This document shows, piece after piece, positions 8,230-14,833 of a DNA stretch of 14,833 nucleotides. Each line of letters begins with the position of its first letter. Position 1 is the first letter of the stretch. The translations under genes were made by a program, and so were the position numbers. The stretch is from NCBI GenBank assembly GCA_025728395.1, contig JAOBJR010000095.1:1-14833 (forward strand), in the 5' to 3' direction. Below the pieces are notes generated by a model. The model saw only the letters and a list, made by a program, of their open reading frames with translations. It was not told the origin of the DNA and ran no database searches. The stretch comes from Candidatus Lightella neohaematopini (GTDB lineage Bacteria; Pseudomonadota; Gammaproteobacteria; Enterobacterales; Enterobacteriaceae).

Positions 8230-9384
8230 ATGAATTTAGAAATTAGATTACCAAATGTTGGTGTAGATAGAGTAGAAGTTATTGAATTACTAGTACAAGT
8301 CGGAGATTATATAAATATTAATCAAACATTACTAGTAGTGGAAGTTGGTAAGGCTATGGTAGAAGTACCATCACAAGTTAGTGGTATTATACAAGATATA
8401 AAAGTTAGAGTTAACGATAAAATTAGTACTAATTGTTTATTAATGTTAGTAAAAACTAATCATAATACAGTAACTAATAATAATATAATAAAAAATTATT
8501 ATATTTATGCTAGCCCAATAATAAGAAGATTAGCATATAAACTAAATATTAATTTAAAAAATGTTATTGGTACTGGTCGAAATGGAAGAATTTTAAGATA
8601 TGATATTGATAAATTTATACAACAAACAAATAATAAAAATCACAATATACCAGAATTTATAATAAAACAATATAGTGAATATGGTGACGTAAGATTAGTT
8701 AAGTTAAATAATAATAGAATTTCTACAATTAAACAACTAAGTGATAGTTGGAAAAATATTCCTCATGTTACTCAATTTGATGAAGTTGATATTACCAATA
8801 TTGAAGAATTTCGTAAAAACTATAACAATAAACTAACTAGTCAAAATATACCAATTAAAATTACTTTGTTGACTATTTTTATAAAAATTATCTCAGTTGC
8901 ATTACAAGAATTTCCTTACTTTAATAGTGTTTTAATTAATAATAAAGAACTATTATTAAAAAAATATATTAATATAGGTGTAGTTGTAGCAACTAATACT
9001 GGCTTAATAGTACCAGTACTGTATAATGTAAATAGTAAGAATATTTTAACTATATCGTATGAATTAGATGTATTATTAATGAAAATTAAAAATAATAAAT
9101 TAAAATTATCTCATGTAAAAGGTAGTAATTTTACTATTTCTAATTTAGGTAAAAATAGTAGTACTACTGTGTTTACTCCATTAGTTAATTTTCCAGAAGT
9201 AGCTATACTAGGATTATCTAAAGCTCGTATTATGCCTATTTGGAATGGTAGTAATTTTGTACCAAAATTAATGTTACCATTATCATTATCATATGATCAT
9301 CGTGTTATAAATGGACTTGATAGTGTCAATTTTATTAATTTTATAAAAGAATTAGTATTAGATATACGTAATTTAGTTACTTAA
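8230..9384 (+). CDS. aceF: Dihydrolipoamide acetyltransferase (E2), one lipoyl domain
   Basis: AceF forms the core of the pyruvate dehydrogenase complex and passes the acetyl group from its lipoyl arm to CoA. It has 384 residues against 630 in E. coli, because one lipoyl domain (1-76) replaces three. A short Asn-rich linker leads to the E1/E3-binding domain (about 91-130: ASPIIRRLAYKL, GTGRNGRILRYD), then the catalytic domain (about 145-384). The lipoyl lysine is Lys41, but the motif reads VGKAMVEVP instead of the usual GDKA.MEVP, with Gly40 in place of Asp. The catalytic loop is SYDHRVING with His357 and Asn361 where E. coli has Asp; Asn also occurs, as I recall, in Azotobacter and Pseudomonas E2. 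The N-terminus matches E. coli (VKVPDIG-like LPNVG), supporting ATG 8230, though no Shine-Dalgarno sequence is visible. It is the second gene of the operon; lpd follows after 43 bases. Confidence 0.96.
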   Translation: MNLEIRLPNVGVDRVEVIELLVQVGDYININQTLLVVEVGKAMVEVPSQVSGIIQDIKVRVNDKISTNCLLMLVKTNHNTVTNNNIIKNYYIYASPIIRRLAYKLNINLKNVIGTGRNGRILRYDIDKFIQQTNNKNHNIPEFIIKQYSEYGDVRLVKLNNNRISTIKQLSDSWKNIPHVTQFDEVDITNIEEFRKNYNNKLTSQNIPIKITLLTIFIKIISVALQEFPYFNSVLINNKELLLKKYINIGVVVATNTGLIVPVLYNVNSKNILTISYELDVLLMKIKNNKLKLSHVKGSNFTISNLGKNSSTTVFTPLVNFPEVAILGLSKARIMPIWNGSNFVPKLMLPLSLSYDHRVINGLDSVNFINFIKELVLDIRNLVT

Positions 9385-9417
9385 TAATTAAAATGTAATA
9401 CAATATAAGTTTTATAT

Positions 9418-9423
9418 AGGAAA
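9418..9423 (+). promoter_or_regulatory. Shine-Dalgarno sequence of lpd
   Basis: AGGAAA ends 4 bases before ATG 9428 (the AGGA core ends 6 bases before it) in the 43-base aceF-lpd spacer. It supports separate ribosome entry at lpd and the chosen start, which lies just before the FAD-binding glycine motif. Confidence 0.6.
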
Positions 9424-9427
9424 TAAA

Positions 9428-10822
9428 ATGTCTAATAAGATTAGTGTTGATGTCATTATATTAGGTGCTGGTCCCGGTGGTTATTCAGCTGCTATTAGGT
9501 GTTCTTACTTTAATTTAAAAACATTATTAGTTGATAAATATAATTCTATTGGTGGTACATGTTTACATTTTGGTTGTATTCCATCAAAAACATTATTAAA
9601 TGTAGTTAAATCGATAAAAGAATTTGATACATTTAATAAGTATGATATTTTTTCTGGTAGTTTAAAAGTAAATATAAAACAATTACTTTTTTGGAAACAT
9701 AATTTAATTAATAAATTATCTAATAATTTATTAAATATTATGAAAATAAATAATATTGATATTATTTATGGTGTAGGTAAATTTATTGATAGTAATAATA
9801 TAATTATTGAAGATAAACAACATAATGAAATATTAGTAAATTTTAAATATGCAATAATTGCTACTGGATCTATTCCAAATAACTTATCAAATATAAAATT
9901 TGATAGTAAATATGTTTGGGATTCTACTACAGCATTAAATATACCATGTATACCAAATAAATTACTAATTATAGGCGGTGGAGTTATTGGATTAGAATTA
10001 GCTAATATCTATAATATTTTAGGATCAACAGTAGACATTATAGAAGTTTCTGACCAAATTATATTAAATTTAGATAAAGATATAGTGGATAAATTAATGC
10101 ACCAAATGGAAAGTAATACGTTATTTTTTAAATTGAATACTAAGGTATCTAATATAGAAATAAAGAATTCTAAAGTAATGGTACAAATAGATAATAAAGA
10201 ATTAAATGACATTAATTATTATGATAATGTTATTGTAGCTATTGGTAGAACACCAAATATTGAACACCTGCAACTTGACAAGATTGGAATAGAAATTAAT
10301 AATAATTATATTAAAGTAAATAATCAAATGCAAACTAATATTAATCATATTTATGCTATTGGGGATGTAATTGGAACTCCTATGTTAGCACATAAAAGTA
10401 TACATAATGGTTATATTGCAGCAGAAGTAATAGCTGGGAAAAAACATTTTTTTGATCAAAAAGCTATTCCTTTAGTAATATATACTAATCCAGAACTTTG
10501 TTGGGTTGGCTGTACTATTAAACAAGCAAAATACTTAAATTTAAATTTTAAGGTAGTAGATTTTAATTGGACTAATTTAGGTAAAGCTGTAGTTACTAAT
10601 AATCATACTGGTTTTACTAGATTAATTTTTAATAAAGATAATAATTGTTTAATTGGTGGAGGTGTATTTGGAGTAAATAGTAGCGAAATTCTTGGAGAAT
10701 TAAGTCTAGCAATTGAAATGTCTTGTGAAGCAGAAGATATTACTTTAACTAGTCATGCTCATCCAACCTTATATGAATCAGTACAATTAGCTGCAGAAAT
10801 TTATACAACTAATTTTTTATAA
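9428..10822 (+). CDS. lpd: Dihydrolipoamide dehydrogenase (E3)
   Basis: Lpd is the FAD enzyme that reoxidises dihydrolipoamide with NAD+ in the pyruvate dehydrogenase complex and, where present, in 2-oxoglutarate dehydrogenase and glycine cleavage. The protein has 464 residues (E. coli 474, which has a longer charged tail). The FAD motif GAGPGG is at 13-18. The redox disulfide is Cys45/Cys50 in GGTCLHFGCIPSK. The NAD-binding motif GGGVIGLE is at 183-190, AIGD at 310-313, and the catalytic pair is His445/Glu450 in HAHPTLYESV. All catalytic residues are present. It is the last gene of aceE-aceF-lpd. Its TAA stop is 4 bases from the convergent panC stop, leaving no room for a conventional terminator hairpin between them. 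Confidence 0.97.
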   Translation: MSNKISVDVIILGAGPGGYSAAIRCSYFNLKTLLVDKYNSIGGTCLHFGCIPSKTLLNVVKSIKEFDTFNKYDIFSGSLKVNIKQLLFWKHNLINKLSNNLLNIMKINNIDIIYGVGKFIDSNNIIIEDKQHNEILVNFKYAIIATGSIPNNLSNIKFDSKYVWDSTTALNIPCIPNKLLIIGGGVIGLELANIYNILGSTVDIIEVSDQIILNLDKDIVDKLMHQMESNTLFFKLNTKVSNIEIKNSKVMVQIDNKELNDINYYDNVIVAIGRTPNIEHLQLDKIGIEINNNYIKVNNQMQTNINHIYAIGDVIGTPMLAHKSIHNGYIAAEVIAGKKHFFDQKAIPLVIYTNPELCWVGCTIKQAKYLNLNFKVVDFNWTNLGKAVVTNNHTGFTRLIFNKDNNCLIGGGVFGVNSSEILGELSLAIEMSCEAEDITLTSHAHPTLYESVQLAAEIYTTNFL

Positions 10823-10826
10823 GTTT

Positions 10827-11681
10827 TTACTTAAAAATTTCTACTTTAATATTATCAATTAATCTTGTTTTACCCAGCCATACTGTTGATAATATTATTA
10901 TATTTTTACTATTATTAGTAATACATGTTAAGTTTTTAGAATCTAACACGTATAACGAATCTACTAAAAATCCTATTTTTTCTAATTGATGTGTTGTAAT
11001 TTTAATTAAATCAGTAACATAATGAATATTATTTTGCAGCTTATCTGCCATGCTCTTTAATGTAAGATAAAATTTATGAGCTATTTTATATTCATCTTTA
11101 CTTAATAAAGTATTACGTGAACTATATGCTAAACCATTAATTTCTCGAACAGTTGGCACACTAATTATTTTTATATTGTAATGCATATCATGCACCATAC
11201 GTTTAATTATTACCAATTGTTGAAAATCTTTTTCTCCAAAAAAAGCTAAATTTGGTTTTATTAAATTAAATAATTTACTAATAATAGTAGTAACCCCTTT
11301 ATAATGATTTAAACGTTTACTACCTTCTAAAATTTCAGATAGAACTGGCACGTACATACAAGTGTAATTATTAATCCCACTAGGATACATTGTTAATACT
11401 GATGGAATAAATACTATATCAACATTATAAACCATTAATTTTTTGCAATCTAATTTAATAGAACGAGGATAATTATTAAAATCGTATAATTGATCAAATT
11501 GAGTAGGATTAATGAATATACTAACTATACAAGTAGTGTTCATTAATTTTGCCTTCTTTACTAAATTAAGGTGACCATCATGAATATTACCCATAGTTGG
11601 TATTAATGATATAATATAATTTTTATCTCTAAAAATTTTTATTATTTGTTTTAAATTATTAATTGACCTAATAATTTTCAT
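10827..11681 (-). CDS. panC: Pantoate--beta-alanine ligase (pantothenate synthetase)
   Basis: PanC joins pantoate and beta-alanine with ATP to make pantothenate (vitamin B5). Its 284 residues match E. coli PanC (283) end to end. PTMGNIHDGH at 28-37 is the HIGH-like nucleotide motif (His34, His37), followed by FINPTQFD (56-63), GEKDFQQ (149-155) and the KMSKS-like SSRN region (187-190). The C-terminal WLGKTRLIDNI matches E. coli WLGDARLIDN. It is the last gene of dksA-folK-panB-panC, starting 10 bases after panB, without a clear Shine-Dalgarno sequence, so it may be translationally coupled to panB. panD, the source of beta-alanine, follows panC in E. coli but is absent here; lpd lies next. Confidence 0.96.
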   Translation of the reverse strand: MKIIRSINNLKQIIKIFRDKNYIISLIPTMGNIHDGHLNLVKKAKLMNTTCIVSIFINPTQFDQLYDFNNYPRSIKLDCKKLMVYNVDIVFIPSVLTMYPSGINNYTCMYVPVLSEILEGSKRLNHYKGVTTIISKLFNLIKPNLAFFGEKDFQQLVIIKRMVHDMHYNIKIISVPTVREINGLAYSSRNTLLSKDEYKIAHKFYLTLKSMADKLQNNIHYVTDLIKITTHQLEKIGFLVDSLYVLDSKNLTCITNNSKNIIILSTVWLGKTRLIDNIKVEIFK

Positions 11682-11691
11682 ATTTTAAAAA

Positions 11692-12465
11692 TCATTTTTT
11701 ACTTACTGGAAAAATACCAGATTCGACTTCTTTAATATAATTGCTAATAGCAATTTTAATGTGATTATTTAAATAATTTTTAGCAAACATAGGAATATTA
11801 CTAGTAATGCCTAACATATCTTGTAATACTAATATTTGCCCATCAGTATATATGCCAGCACCTATGCCAATAACCGGAATTTTTAATTTTTCGGTAATTT
11901 TTTTAGCTAATAATTCTGGTATATGTTCTAATAATAGCATAACTATCCCAGATTCTTCTAAAGATATAGCATAATCTAGTAACTTATTTGCATCATGTTT
12001 ATGGATACCTTGAATTTTATATCCACCTAAAAAATTCACATATTGTGGAGTTAACCCAATATGTCCACATACTGGAATAGAATAGTTAGTTAAATAATTA
12101 ATAATATCTAATGACCATTGATTAATAACTTCTAATTTTATTATGTTAGCTCCAACTCTCATTAATTTAATAGAATTATTTAATGCTTGTTCGTTATTAT
12201 TATAACTCATAAAAGGTAAATCAGCTAATAATAAGCAATTTGGGGCACCATTTTTTACACAACGAATATGATATATTATATCATTTATAGTAACAGATAA
12301 GGTAGAATTATAACCTTGCACAACCATTCCTAAAGAGTCACCAACTAACATAACATTAATTCCTTGGTCATACAATAATTTAGCAAAAGTTGCATCATAT
12401 ACAGTAAGTACTGCAAACTTTTGTTTATTTTTTTTTATTTTTCTTAGATGATTAATAGTATACAT
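11692..12465 (-). CDS. panB: 3-methyl-2-oxobutanoate hydroxymethyltransferase (ketopantoate synthase)
   Basis: PanB transfers a one-carbon unit from methylene-tetrahydrofolate to 2-ketoisovalerate, giving ketopantoate for pantothenate synthesis. It has 257 residues (E. coli 264). The metal ligands are Asp43 (VGDSLGM) and Asp82 (LADLPFM). Lys110 and Glu112 lie in NIIKLE. The catalytic Glu180 is in MLLLEHIP, aligning with E. coli Glu181. CGHIGLTPQ, GGYKIQG and IGIGAG are also conserved, so the active site looks intact. The C-terminal tail is slightly shorter. The start is fixed by a strong Shine-Dalgarno sequence. It lies 38 bases after folK and 10 before panC. PanB needs folate, linking it to folK in the same operon. 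A 9-A run in the mRNA (bases 12428-12436) sits in the N-terminal lysine stretch. Confidence 0.97.
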   Translation of the reverse strand: MYTINHLRKIKKNKQKFAVLTVYDATFAKLLYDQGINVMLVGDSLGMVVQGYNSTLSVTINDIIYHIRCVKNGAPNCLLLADLPFMSYNNNEQALNNSIKLMRVGANIIKLEVINQWSLDIINYLTNYSIPVCGHIGLTPQYVNFLGGYKIQGIHKHDANKLLDYAISLEESGIVMLLLEHIPELLAKKITEKLKIPVIGIGAGIYTDGQILVLQDMLGITSNIPMFAKNYLNNHIKIAISNYIKEVESGIFPVSKK

Positions 12466-12470
12466 ATATC

Positions 12471-12477
12471 ACTTCCT
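12471..12477 (-). promoter_or_regulatory. Shine-Dalgarno sequence of panB
   Basis: On the minus strand this reads AGGAAGT, ending 5 bases before the panB ATG (its AGGA core ends 8 bases away). It is the strongest ribosome-binding site in the dksA operon and sets the panB start. Confidence 0.7.
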
Positions 12478-12503
12478 AAATTTAATAAGTATTTTTAAAG
12501 TAA

Positions 12504-13013
12504 TTAACTATTATATTTTTTTAATAACAAAATTCTTTTCTTAGATAAGAATTTAGTATTATTTTTAATTATTAATCCTGTTGGTAATTTTATACTATTA
12601 TCTAATTCTAACATTGGATAAACAACAAATTCACGATTTAACATATCATAATGAGGAATTGTTAATTTTGATGTACTTATTATATAATTACCAAATAATA
12701 ATATGTCTATATCTATTATTCTAGATGACCAACGTAAACAATTATATTGACGTCCTTGAGAATATTCAATAATTTTTATAAAATTAAATAAATTATCTAG
12801 TGACAACATAGTATTTAAAATAACTACTAAATTAATATAATTTGGCTGATTGTAACCATTTAATGGTATACTTTCATAATAAGAAGAATATTTTATTACT
12901 TTTGTATAAGGTAAATATTTTAATTTATCTATAGCTATATTAATTTGATCTACAGGATAATTTAAATTACTTCCTAGAGATAACCAAACATTATTTATTT
13001 GATTTAAGATCAT
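12504..13013 (-). CDS. folK: 6-hydroxymethyl-7,8-dihydropterin pyrophosphokinase
   Basis: FolK (HPPK) transfers pyrophosphate from ATP to hydroxymethyl-dihydropterin, a step of folate synthesis. It has 169 residues (E. coli 159), including a slightly longer N-terminus. LSLGSNL (11-17) matches the family start. The Mg2+-binding Asp101 and Asp103 lie in RWSSRIIDIDILLFG, where E. coli has RWGPRTLDLDIMLFG. QPNYIN and IPHYDMLNREF are conserved, including the catalytic-loop His and Arg. The loop between GR and RW reads QYNCL, so the Arg84 position of E. coli is Tyr90 here, while Arg88 (Arg82) and Arg98 (Arg92) remain. In E. coli, gluQ and pcnB lie between dksA and folK; both are missing and the spacing is 17 bases. 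No Shine-Dalgarno sequence is evident; translation may depend on dksA upstream. Confidence 0.93.
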   Translation of the reverse strand: MILNQINNVWLSLGSNLNYPVDQINIAIDKLKYLPYTKVIKYSSYYESIPLNGYNQPNYINLVVILNTMLSLDNLFNFIKIIEYSQGRQYNCLRWSSRIIDIDILLFGNYIISTSKLTIPHYDMLNREFVVYPMLELDNSIKLPTGLIIKNNTKFLSKKRILLLKKYNS

Positions 13014-13030
13014 AGTGATTGATATTTAAA

Positions 13031-13480
13031 TTATCGATTGTTAATTTGTTTTTCTTTTAATTCAGCCAATGTTTTACAATCGATACATAGACTAGTTATT
13101 GGATTTGCTTCTAAACGTTTTATACCAATTTCTATATCACAATAATCACAAAATCCAAAATTATTTTCTTCTAATCTTTTAATAGTTTTTTGTATACTCA
13201 TAATAGTTTTTCTTTCTCTATTACAATGATGTAACATTAAACTAAATTCTTCTTCTTGTGTTGCTCTATCTACAATATCTGGAAAATTAACAGATTTTTT
13301 TACTAAATTAGTATGATTTAAATTATTTGTAATATGTTTATACCAAGCAAATAAAATAGTTTTAAAATGCATAATTTGATTTTTATTCATATATTTTTCA
13401 TTAGATTTCACATTATATGGTTTTACCCCAGCAATATTTAAAATACTTAATGATGAAGATTTAAAATTACTTTTATTCAT
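13031..13480 (-). CDS. dksA: RNA polymerase-binding transcription factor DksA
   Basis: DksA binds in the RNA polymerase secondary channel and, with ppGpp, adjusts initiation at rRNA, tRNA and amino-acid promoters. It has 149 residues (E. coli 151). SSLSILNIAGVKPY begins the N-terminal part. The coiled-coil tip DIVDRATQEEEF carries Asp68, Asp71 and Ala73, equivalent to the functional DxxDxA residues of E. coli (71, 74, 76). The C4 zinc finger uses Cys111, Cys114, Cys132 and Cys135 (CDYC, CIDC), followed by KTLAELKEKQ. All functional residues are present. It is the first gene of dksA-folK-panB-panC on the minus strand and has a clear Shine-Dalgarno sequence, so the operon promoter should lie in the gap to its right. 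Confidence 0.97.
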   Translation of the reverse strand: MNKSNFKSSSLSILNIAGVKPYNVKSNEKYMNKNQIMHFKTILFAWYKHITNNLNHTNLVKKSVNFPDIVDRATQEEEFSLMLHHCNRERKTIMSIQKTIKRLEENNFGFCDYCDIEIGIKRLEANPITSLCIDCKTLAELKEKQINNR

Positions 13481-13484
13481 ATTA

Positions 13485-13490
13485 TCCCTT
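13485..13490 (-). promoter_or_regulatory. Shine-Dalgarno sequence of dksA
   Basis: The minus strand reads AAGGGA, ending 4 bases before the dksA ATG at 13480. It confirms the start, which also matches the E. coli N-terminus. Confidence 0.65.
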
Positions 13491-13793
13491 AAATTATGAA
13501 TTATAATAGTTAATTAATAAATTAACATTAATTTATAAGCAATAGTATTACTATACTATTATAATTATTATGTAATAATAATTTATAATTTATATTATAA
13601 ATCAATATTATGAAATAATTAGATTTTAAATTTTTAACTTGTTTTAACTTAAATAATATTTTTGTATAGATTTATTTAATAAATCAAAATTATTGTAAAT
13701 TATTATTAATAATGTTATTAATTAATATACTTATAAAATATAATTAAATAATTAATTATTAAAATATTAACAATAAAAATAAAATATATTAAT
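13491..13793. other. Long A+T-rich divergent gap between dksA and mrcB
   Basis: The dksA-mrcB gap (313 bases, of which the first ten hold the dksA ribosome-binding site) is the longest non-coding stretch here. E. coli has sfsA and hrpB (and more) at this place, and I see no remnant of them. No open frame of note, tRNA-like cloverleaf or G+C-containing terminator hairpin is visible. It must hold the dksA-operon promoter (leftward) and probably the mrcB promoter (rightward). Several perfect A/T inverted repeats occur at 13541-13560 and 13581-13602 (9-base arms, 4-base loop), but that many are expected by chance in this composition. For dksA, TTGCTT followed 17 bases later by TATTAA (minus strand, about 13512-13540) is a weak promoter candidate. 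Confidence 0.4.
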
Positions 13794-14833
13794 TTGTCTA
13801 ATTACGATTACTTAAATCAAAAATCTAAAAACAGTATATTACTAAAATTATTAAAAATATCATCTATTTTTTTAATATTGATATTATTGTATTTTTTTTA
13901 TTTAAGTACTGTGATCAAAAATAGAATTTCTGGTAAGATATGGAAACTACCAACTATAGTTTATAGCAAAACTACTTATTTAATGCCTGGTATGTGTATT
14001 AATAAAAATAAAGTTATTAGTATGCTAGAAAGCGTATACTATCGTAGAGTAAAATATATTACTGGTCCAGGAGAATTTTCTGTACATAATAATAACATAG
14101 AATTAATACGCAGAACATTTGATTTACCAGAAGGGACAATAGATAATGTACATGTAATAATATATTTTAGTAATGGTAAGATATTTAATATAAAAAATAT
14201 TAATAGTCAACGTAATTTTGGTTTTTTACAGTTAGATCCTAAATTAATTACTATAATTCAATCACCATATAGTGAACAAAGATTATTTATTACTAAAAAT
14301 AATTTTCCTAAACTACTAATTAAGATATTATTAACTATTGAAGATAAAAATTTTTATTACCATAATGGTATTAGTTTTCATTCTATTTGTAGAGCGATAC
14401 TAACTAATTTAGTAGCTAAAAAAACTATACAAGGTGGTAGTACTATTACTCAACAACTAGTAAAAAATTTATTTTTAGATAATAAACGTTCATTATGGCG
14501 TAAATTTAATGAAATTTGTATGGCATTAATATTAGATTATTATTATAGCAAAGATTATATTTTAGAATTGTATCTAAATGAAGTATATTTAGGACAAAGT
14601 GGTGATGATCAAATCAGAGGATTTCCGTTAGCTAGCCTATATTATTTTAATAGACCAATAAATGAGTTAAGTATTGATCAACAAGCTATGTTAGTTGGTA
14701 TGGTAAAAGGAGCGTCATTATATAATCCATGGCATAATCCTGATCTAACTTTAGAAAGACGTAATTTAATACTAAAATTAATTAGTAAACAACATCTTTT
14801 AGATAAAGAATTATGTGATTTATTAATATCACG
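13794..14833 (+). CDS. mrcB: Bifunctional penicillin-binding protein 1b, N-terminal part (non-ATG start, runs off right edge)
   Basis: MrcB (PBP1b) is the inner-membrane glycosyltransferase/transpeptidase that polymerises and cross-links peptidoglycan. The frame is open from 13752 to the window end, and the protein matches E. coli PBP1b: GKIWKLPTIVY, GPGEFSVHNN, IRRTFDLPEG and QRNFGFLQLDPKLIT in the UB2H/linker part, then the family-51 glycosyltransferase. The glycosyltransferase motifs are IEDKNFYYHNGIS, with the catalytic Glu encoded at 14340-14342, then GGSTITQQLVKNLF, RKFNEICMALILD and ELYLNEVYLGQSG. A transmembrane helix (SSIFLILILLYFFYL) precedes them. No in-frame ATG occurs before 13983, which is past this helix. 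TTG at 13794 is the best start: it gives a short tail (LSNYDYLNQKSKN) before the helix. The acidic N-terminal tail of E. coli PBP1b is largely lost. The transpeptidase domain is outside the window. No Shine-Dalgarno sequence is seen. Confidence 0.92.
   Translation, partial: MSNYDYLNQKSKNSILLKLLKISSIFLILILLYFFYLSTVIKNRISGKIWKLPTIVYSKTTYLMPGMCINKNKVISMLESVYYRRVKYITGPGEFSVHNNNIELIRRTFDLPEGTIDNVHVIIYFSNGKIFNIKNINSQRNFGFLQLDPKLITIIQSPYSEQRLFITKNNFPKLLIKILLTIEDKNFYYHNGISFHSICRAILTNLVAKKTIQGGSTITQQLVKNLFLDNKRSLWRKFNEICMALILDYYYSKDYILELYLNEVYLGQSGDDQIRGFPLASLYYFNRPINELSIDQQAMLVGMVKGASLYNPWHNPDLTLERRNLILKLISKQHLLDKELCDLLIS

Noticed and set aside
9289..9318. Catalytic Asp replaced by Asn in AceF (DHRVING rather than DHRVIDG)
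   Set aside because: As I recall, Asn occurs naturally at this position in active E2 enzymes such as those of Azotobacter and Pseudomonas, so it is not evidence of decay.
10009..10212. Minus-strand open frame inside lpd
   Set aside because: It is a shadow of the Lpd NAD-binding domain coding sequence, with no independent support.
13541..13602. Cluster of perfect inverted repeats (AATAGTA/TACTATT and ATTTATAAT/ATTATAAAT) in the dksA-mrcB gap
   Set aside because: Arms of 7-9 A/T bases with short loops are expected several times by chance in 300 bases of almost pure A/T. There is no G+C, no T tract and no partner elsewhere to support a function.
1..14833. Alternative genetic code with TGA as tryptophan
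   Set aside because: TGA ends murC, lpxC and panB at the expected homologous positions, and conserved tryptophans are encoded by TGG.
1..14833. CRISPR array, insertion sequence, prophage or tRNA gene
   Set aside because: No spaced direct repeats, transposase-like protein, phage gene or cloverleaf was found; nearly all DNA is accounted for by conserved housekeeping genes.

Overview
This window is a piece of a very A+T-rich (roughly four fifths A+T by eye) and strongly reduced gammaproteobacterial chromosome. It looks most like an enterobacterial insect-type endosymbiont. Every recognisable protein aligns closely with its Escherichia coli counterpart. The gene order and strands follow the E. 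coli murC-to-mrcB segment with most intervening genes deleted. Both TAA and TGA end genes in place, so the standard bacterial code applies. I cannot name the genus. Retention of pantothenate and folate steps would suit a vitamin-provisioning symbiont, but that is inference.

Layout from left to right: the 3' part of murC (runs off the left edge); lpxC, whose reading frame is broken by one extra base near codon 47; a dciA (DUF721) gene on the minus strand; secA, shortened at its C-terminus; coaE on the minus strand; the pyruvate dehydrogenase operon aceE-aceF-lpd; a minus-strand operon dksA-folK-panB-panC; a 313-base A+T-rich gap; and the first third or more of mrcB (runs off the right edge). 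Compared with E. coli, ddlB-ftsQ-ftsA-ftsZ, secM, mutT-yacG-zapD, pdhR, panD, pcnB-gluQ and sfsA-hrpB are missing from these positions. They could lie elsewhere in the genome.

The genes fall into a few linked tasks. MurC and MrcB (peptidoglycan) and LpxC (lipid A) indicate that a Gram-negative envelope is still built. SecA drives protein export. PanB, PanC and CoaE are steps towards coenzyme A, and the AceE/AceF/Lpd complex uses CoA to make acetyl-CoA from pyruvate. FolK serves folate synthesis. DciA is the probable loader of the replicative helicase, and DksA tunes RNA polymerase.

The window is mostly conserved housekeeping DNA, and I see no mobile element, CRISPR array, tRNA or rRNA. The points most worth a second look are: the lpxC +1 frameshift, which falls exactly on a CCC-A site where slippage would restore a full-length enzyme with all catalytic residues; loss of the ddlB-ftsZ block between murC and lpxC; retention of DciA; a changed lipoylation motif (GKA for DKA) in a one-lipoyl-domain AceF; and mrcB, which has no ATG anywhere near its start.
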